Assembly (NCBI GenBank): GCA_012964275.1
Contig: DTUG01000167.1
Span: 1-9,195, forward strand
Direction: 5' to 3'
DNA: 9,195 nt
Source of the DNA: Fidelibacterota bacterium
GTDB taxonomy: Bacteria > Fidelibacterota > Marinisomatia > Marinisomatales > UBA1611
Part shown: piece by piece, positions 5,967-9,195 of the stretch
Numbering within the stretch: the stretch's first letter is position 1
How the letters are laid out: each line of letters begins with the position of its first letter
The notes under the pieces: model-generated
Database searches by the model: none
What the model saw: only the letters and a program-made list of their open reading frames with translations
Told to the model about the DNA's origin: nothing
Position numbers and translations under genes: made by a program

Positions 5967-7562
5967 CTAATTGGGGAGCATTTGCCCTGGGAGCGCCTGG
6001 CTGTGGGTTCCCTGCTCTAATACAATAGATCCATTCACCATAACCAGTTCAATGCCATCCGGGTAGGCACTGGGTTTGTCATCTGTTGTATTATCTTTAA
6101 GGTCTTCAAGAGAAAATATAAGGATGTCCGCTGTATAGTCTTCCTTTAGCCGACCGCGCCCTTTCAAACGTGCCGAATCTGCCGGCAGTGATGTCATCTT
6201 TCGAATCCCTTCTTCCAATGTAAAAAGCTTCTGGTCAATAACATATTCCATTAAAAAACGGATCGTATAACAATAACTGGAACGGTTAAACACAAAATCT
6301 TTTAATGGGCCATAGGGAGCGGTGGTGACACCATCACTTTCAATGCTGCAGATCGGCTGCAAAAGTAATTGCTGGAGATCTTCAGGTGTAGCATAGATGT
6401 GCCGAAGCATCACATTATAAAAATCGGATCCATCAGCCAAAACCAGTTTAAATATTGTTTCGGTATGATCCGCTCCAAAGATCTCAGAGATTTCCTGGAA
6501 ATTTCTGCCGACAAGTTCCGGGTAAGATTTCGAGCAGGTTAAATAAAAGGACTCAAAACCACCCAGGCGCAAAAGATAATTGGTGGGATTTTGAAATGTT
6601 TCCCTGCACTGATCAACCACGTCCGGAGAATTCAGCCGGTCCAATACCCTATCGGGCGTATCTTCATAAACCCAGGGAGGCAGCAGAGTTACTACAGGTC
6701 CCGGGGCCCAAACATCTGGAAAGGTATCAATGCCTATTTCCAAACTTTCCTGGTCCCGTGCCTGATATATTGTTTCCAGTACCTCGTCAAATTTTTCATT
6801 TGCATAAGGCCGTGGTGCAAGATGAGACAACTGACCAGGGCACCCTGCCTTGCGGATTATATTCAATGATTCGATTACTGATTCCATAAATGTATCGGCG
6901 CGATTTCGAATATGGCTGGCATAAATACCGCCATGACTCGCAGCAACAGAACATAAGGCAATCAATTCATTCTTATCGGCGTGCTGGCCAGGAGAATACT
7001 CCAAACCTGTCGAGAACCCCGCTGCGCCTGCAGACATAGCGTCATCCACAAAGTCTTTCATTTTTTCCAGTTCAACTTTCGTAGGAGGACGCGCATCATA
7101 CCCCATGACTGCCAGCCGGATAGACCCATGGGGAACCAAAGGTGCTACATTAACAGATAAGCCCGGCGAAAAGAGATCCTCCAAATATTCAGCAAAGTGA
7201 TCCCACCCAAAATCCGTATTAAAATTTTCGCTATAGCCGATGGTAACCTGCTTACCCAGTTCCCTATCCGGAGAAGGAGCAGGTCCGTGGCCACAATTTC
7301 CGGTCACAAGTGTTGTAATACCCTGTCGCACGCTACTCTCAGCAAACCGATTTGCAAGCAAGGAAAAATCTGAATGGGTATGAATGTCGATAAACCCCGG
7401 ACAAACATATTTTCCGGCCGCGTTCCACTCACGTTCAGCATGCATATCGATAGAATCCGTGATCTCCACTATTTTACCTTCTTGTACAGCTATGTCACCT
7501 TTCCGGGCGGGAGCGCCGGTCCCATCCAGGATATGTCCGCTACGGATAATCAGATCAACCAT
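5967..7562 (-). CDS. N-acyl-D-amino-acid deacylase (D-aminoacylase family amidohydrolase)
   Basis: 531-residue metal-dependent amidohydrolase that removes the acyl group from N-acyl-D-amino acids. The length is usual for the family. A small beta domain (LIIRSGHILDGTG, 4-16) leads into HTHSD (61-65) with metal ligands H61 and H63. GNCGHG (88-93) supplies the bridging Cys90 typical of D-aminoacylases. EYSP (188-191), SHIRNR (216-221, H217) and SHLAP (246-250, H247) complete the metal and substrate site, and SDG (409-411) gives catalytic Asp410. The C-terminal IELVMVNG (504-511) and PGQML match the family. There is no signal peptide, so it is cytoplasmic. The ATG at 7562 has only a weak AAAG site. 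It lies 34 bases after a PLP-dependent dehydratase gene, which suggests joint amino-acid breakdown. Closely related members deacylate other N-acyl amino acids or dipeptides, so the exact substrate is open. Confidence 0.92.
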   Translation of the reverse strand: MVDLIIRSGHILDGTGAPARKGDIAVQEGKIVEITDSIDMHAEREWNAAGKYVCPGFIDIHTHSDFSLLANRFAESSVRQGITTLVTGNCGHGPAPSPDRELGKQVTIGYSENFNTDFGWDHFAEYLEDLFSPGLSVNVAPLVPHGSIRLAVMGYDARPPTKVELEKMKDFVDDAMSAGAAGFSTGLEYSPGQHADKNELIALCSVAASHGGIYASHIRNRADTFMESVIESLNIIRKAGCPGQLSHLAPRPYANEKFDEVLETIYQARDQESLEIGIDTFPDVWAPGPVVTLLPPWVYEDTPDRVLDRLNSPDVVDQCRETFQNPTNYLLRLGGFESFYLTCSKSYPELVGRNFQEISEIFGADHTETIFKLVLADGSDFYNVMLRHIYATPEDLQQLLLQPICSIESDGVTTAPYGPLKDFVFNRSSYCYTIRFLMEYVIDQKLFTLEEGIRKMTSLPADSARLKGRGRLKEDYTADILIFSLEDLKDNTTDDKPSAYPDGIELVMVNGSIVLEQGTHSQALPGQMLPN

Positions 7563-7596
7563 GATACTTTAGCTTTTAATAATATAACAAATAATA

Positions 7597-8562
7597 CTAA
7601 ATAAAATTATCAATCACTTCCTGCTTCAGAGACTGATCCAGATTAGCCCCAGTAGCAATTAAACAGATGGTCTTCCCTTTTATCTCTTTAGATATTTTCA
7701 GTGCACCGGCGAACGCAGCAACACCGGCTCCTTCTAACATCCGTTCCGTACAGACATAATATATACCCATAGCCTGTTTCATTTCCCGTTCGCCCACTAA
7801 TACCATATCATCCACCACTTCAGAGATGAGACTCACAGCTTCAGGAATAGCAACACGGACAGCCATGCCTGTTGCAAACGTATTACAGCTTTCTGTATTT
7901 ACTGGTTTACCGGCCTTAAAGGACAGGGCCATGCAGGGCGCTTCCTCGGCCTGGACACCAATAACCTTTATGGAAGGGTCTGTTGCCTTGATAACCGTCC
8001 CGATACCGCCAACCAAGGCACCGTTTCCGACCGGTACCAAAACCATATCCAGCTTTTCTATTTGTTCTATGATCTCTAAGCCAATCGTAGAAGTCCCGGC
8101 TACGATCTCTGATGATGAGCCATCTTCAATAAAAAAGGTTTCGCTGTGTGCTGGATTTTGCAACATTATTTTTTTCGTTTCATCCAGGTCCCGGCCAAGG
8201 AACTCCAGTTTAGCACCAAACTTCCGGATCAGGGCTACCTTACTTTTATCCGCATTGACCGGTACACCCACAGTAAGAGGTAAACCATACTTCCGGCAGG
8301 CAAAAGACATGGCAGCGCCATGGTTGCCCGTAGAAGCGGTGCTTAAATGGGATACTTTTTTCAATTGCTTCAAATGATGCACCAGGTTCAGGGCACCCCG
8401 GGCCTTAAAAGAACGGACCGGAGACATGTATTCACATTTCACATAACTTTCAGCCCCAATACGGCTGCACAGCTCTGTATTCAGTTCCAATGGAGTTGGA
8501 TCTAAATATTTTGAAATGACGTTGGAAGCTGAAACAGACTGTTCTGGAGTGGGTTTTAACAT
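7597..8562 (-). CDS. PLP-dependent threonine/serine dehydratase-like enzyme
   Basis: 321-residue fold-type II PLP enzyme of the threonine/serine ammonia-lyase group. The Schiff-base lysine is K53 in VRSFKARGA (49-57). STGNHG (77-82) is the substrate-carboxylate loop, PVGNGALVGG (177-186) the phosphate-binding loop, EGAG (277-280) follows, and ATGAN (303-307) is the segment near the PLP pyridine nitrogen, with Thr where many relatives have Ser or Cys. There is no C-terminal ACT regulatory domain, so it resembles catabolic and not biosynthetic (IlvA) enzymes. Related enzymes include serine racemase, hydroxyaspartate dehydratase and the EutB type, which motif reading cannot separate. The ATG at 8562 has GGATGG 6 bases upstream. 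The deacylase follows 34 bases downstream. Confidence 0.88.
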   Translation of the reverse strand: MLKPTPEQSVSASNVISKYLDPTPLELNTELCSRIGAESYVKCEYMSPVRSFKARGALNLVHHLKQLKKVSHLSTASTGNHGAAMSFACRKYGLPLTVGVPVNADKSKVALIRKFGAKLEFLGRDLDETKKIMLQNPAHSETFFIEDGSSSEIVAGTSTIGLEIIEQIEKLDMVLVPVGNGALVGGIGTVIKATDPSIKVIGVQAEEAPCMALSFKAGKPVNTESCNTFATGMAVRVAIPEAVSLISEVVDDMVLVGEREMKQAMGIYYVCTERMLEGAGVAAFAGALKISKEIKGKTICLIATGANLDQSLKQEVIDNFI

Positions 8563-8573
8563 ATTATACCATC

Positions 8574-8591
8574 CGGATCGAATAGGATCCG
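8574..8591 (-). promoter_or_regulatory. Hairpin next to the dehydratase ribosome site
   Basis: On the minus strand CGGATC (8591-8586), a 6-base loop and GATCCG (8579-8574) form a perfect 6-pair stem. Its end lies directly beside GGATGG, the likely ribosome site of the dehydratase. A second short palindrome, TCAGGCCCTGA on the plus strand (8596-8606), lies just upstream. The stem could affect ribosome access or be a protein site. No known riboswitch is recognised. Confidence 0.3.
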
Positions 8592-8655
8592 CGTGTCAGG
8601 CCCTGATAAGGCACCATTTATAATTTAATTGAATCTACAACCATGTTAATTAGGA

Positions 8656-9003
8656 TTAGAAATGGCCCCTAAATTTATCGATGGGGTACTTCTGCTTGTT
8701 CTTTTCCAATTTATCCCTTACTGCAACACTAATATCAATCTCATTGCGATTCGCAAAAGCGATCGCATAGATCAGCACATCCGCCAGTTCATCTTTTGCT
8801 TCCGATCTTATTCCATCTGTGGACATTTTCTGTTCGCATTCAGCTGGGGTCATCCACTTAAACAGATCCATCAATTCACCGGCTTCAATAGCCAGGGCCA
8901 TGGAAAGGTTTTTGGGATTATGGAACTGAGCCCAATCTCTTTCTGCCACGAAGGATTCAACCAGGGCCTTTAACTGATCTAATGTGATTTCAGCGTCTTT
9001 CAT
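8656..9003 (-). CDS. MazG-like nucleotide pyrophosphohydrolase (dCTPP1 type)
   Basis: 115-residue all-alpha NTP pyrophosphohydrolase that should convert a (d)NTP to the monophosphate and pyrophosphate in the cytoplasm, as a house-cleaning enzyme. The N-terminal ERDWAQFHNPKNL (21-33) is typical of the dCTPP1/RS21-C6 branch of the MazG superfamily. Metal-binding acidic residues appear as EAGE (40-43) and as E72 and D75 in DELAD (71-75). The C-terminal KNKQKYPIDK (101-110) is also family-typical. It is a full-length single-domain protein. The ATG at 9003 is preceded by AAAGGA at about 8 bases, the clearest ribosome site in the window. It stands 93 bases from the dehydratase and 84 bases from the gene upstream, so it may be transcribed alone. 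Preference for dCTP is inferred from the family. Confidence 0.93.
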   Translation of the reverse strand: MKDAEITLDQLKALVESFVAERDWAQFHNPKNLSMALAIEAGELMDLFKWMTPAECEQKMSTDGIRSEAKDELADVLIYAIAFANRNEIDISVAVRDKLEKNKQKYPIDKFRGHF

Positions 9004-9026
9004 ATCAGATTCCTTTCTGAATGTTT

Positions 9027-9055
9027 AATCTACACCTGTCAGCAAAGTTTACCAA
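9027..9055 (-). promoter_or_regulatory. Candidate promoter for the pyrophosphohydrolase gene
   Basis: On the minus strand TTGGTA (9055-9050) and TAGATT (9032-9027) are 17 bases apart, each with four of six consensus positions. The -10 element lies about 23 bases before the start codon. Such matches arise easily by chance in AT-rich gaps. Confidence 0.2.
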
Positions 9056-9064
9056 TGGGCGGTA

Positions 9065-9080
9065 ATCCCGAAAACGGGAT
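9065..9080 (-). terminator. Hairpin downstream of the right-edge gene
   Basis: ATCCCG and CGGGAT form a perfect 6-pair stem with a 4-base loop (TTTT on the minus strand). It begins 7 bases after the stop codon of the partial gene, where a terminator would sit. It is followed by TACCGCC and not a T-run, so it may act only as an mRNA 3'-end stem or a weak terminator. Confidence 0.35.
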
Positions 9081-9087
9081 AAAAGGT

Positions 9088-9195
9088 CTAGTTTTTTATC
9101 CAGTAATTCAGCTTGAAATATAGAGCGTTGGCTGCTTCCGAGATCCAGGTGTTTTCTACCGGAGAATAATATTTGCTGTCATTCAAGTTATATAC
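9088..9195 (-). CDS. C-terminal fragment of a probable outer-membrane beta-barrel protein
   Basis: An open frame enters from the right edge and runs 35 codons to TAG at 9090-9088. It is too short for most ORF cut-offs. The peptide has coding-like character: NLNDSKYYSPVEN near its start, then ALYFKLNYWIKN at the very end, an alternating aromatic/polar strand. This resembles the last two strands of TonB-dependent receptors or similar barrels, where phrases like N-D-x-x-YY-x-P precede a final F-x-L-x-Y strand. A canonical terminal Phe is lacking, as the chain ends in Lys-Asn. The barrel assignment is an inference from this short stretch. A hairpin follows directly downstream. Confidence 0.5.
   Translation of the reverse strand, partial: VYNLNDSKYYSPVENTWISEAANALYFKLNYWIKN

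Noticed and set aside
6455..6889. 144-codon open frame on the plus strand
   Set aside because: Antisense to the middle of the deacylase gene, with no motif and no ribosome site that stands out.
7826..8377. 183-codon open frame on the plus strand
   Set aside because: It lies wholly inside the dehydratase gene on the opposite strand, whose PLP motifs are clear. The translated sequence shows no domain and reads as an antisense shadow.
8563..8568. TATAAT on the minus strand directly before the dehydratase ATG
   Set aside because: It would place the transcription start inside the gene, and no -35 element is found 16 to 18 bases upstream.
8564..8617. 17-codon minus-strand frame ending one base before the dehydratase ATG
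   Set aside because: It has no ribosome site and no recognisable composition. Frames of this size are common by chance in a leader.
1..9195. Defence island, toxin-antitoxin system, prophage or transposon
   Set aside because: No nuclease, transposase, integrase or restriction-type motif is present, and gene order and composition look like ordinary chromosomal metabolism. The HD and MazG-like proteins are small stand-alone housekeeping types.

Overview
The window holds ten genes, all on the minus strand and so read from right to left. Two are cut by the window edges. Base composition is moderate and coding density is high, with no tRNA, rRNA, CRISPR array, insertion sequence or integrase. No gap between genes is longer than about 135 bases. 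No marker gene fixes the taxonomy. A DoxX-family membrane protein of the type common in Bacteroidota and relatives, a probably Tat-exported Gfo/Idh/MocA oxidoreductase, a secreted DA1-like protease and a terminal fragment that looks like an outer-membrane barrel together suggest a Gram-negative heterotroph. The FCB group (Bacteroidota, Ignavibacteria, Marinimicrobia-like lineages) is my best guess, held with low confidence.

Layout in the direction of transcription: (1) 9195-9088, the last 35 codons of a larger protein, probably a beta-barrel, followed by a small hairpin. (2) 9003-8656, a MazG/dCTPP-type nucleotide pyrophosphohydrolase. (3) 8562-7597, a PLP-dependent threonine/serine dehydratase-like enzyme, and 7562-5967, an N-acyl-D-amino-acid deacylase. 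These two are 34 bases apart and could form an amino-acid salvage unit. (4) After a 112-base gap with several inverted repeats and a 17-codon reading frame comes a tight three-gene unit: HD-superfamily hydrolase (5854-5285), SDR-family protein (5279-4581) and RetSat/CrtI-like FAD oxidoreductase (4568-2991), with spacings of 5 and 12 bases. (5) 2879-1803, a secreted protein with CxxC/HxxC zinc-binding repeats of exactly 32-residue period and a C-terminal DA1-like HExxH metallopeptidase. (6) 1669-1160, a DoxX-family membrane protein, and 1147-1, a Gfo/Idh/MocA oxidoreductase with a twin-arginine leader. They are 12 bases apart and probably cotranscribed.

The points most worth a second look are the bacterial secreted DA1-type protease with its regular zinc-module array, the SDR whose YxxxK catalytic pair is replaced by SxxxR inside the HD-SDR-RetSat unit, and the pairing of a Tat-exported oxidoreductase with a DoxX membrane protein. 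I see no defence system, toxin-antitoxin pair or mobile element. Everything here rests on reading the sequence and recalling family motifs, without database searches.
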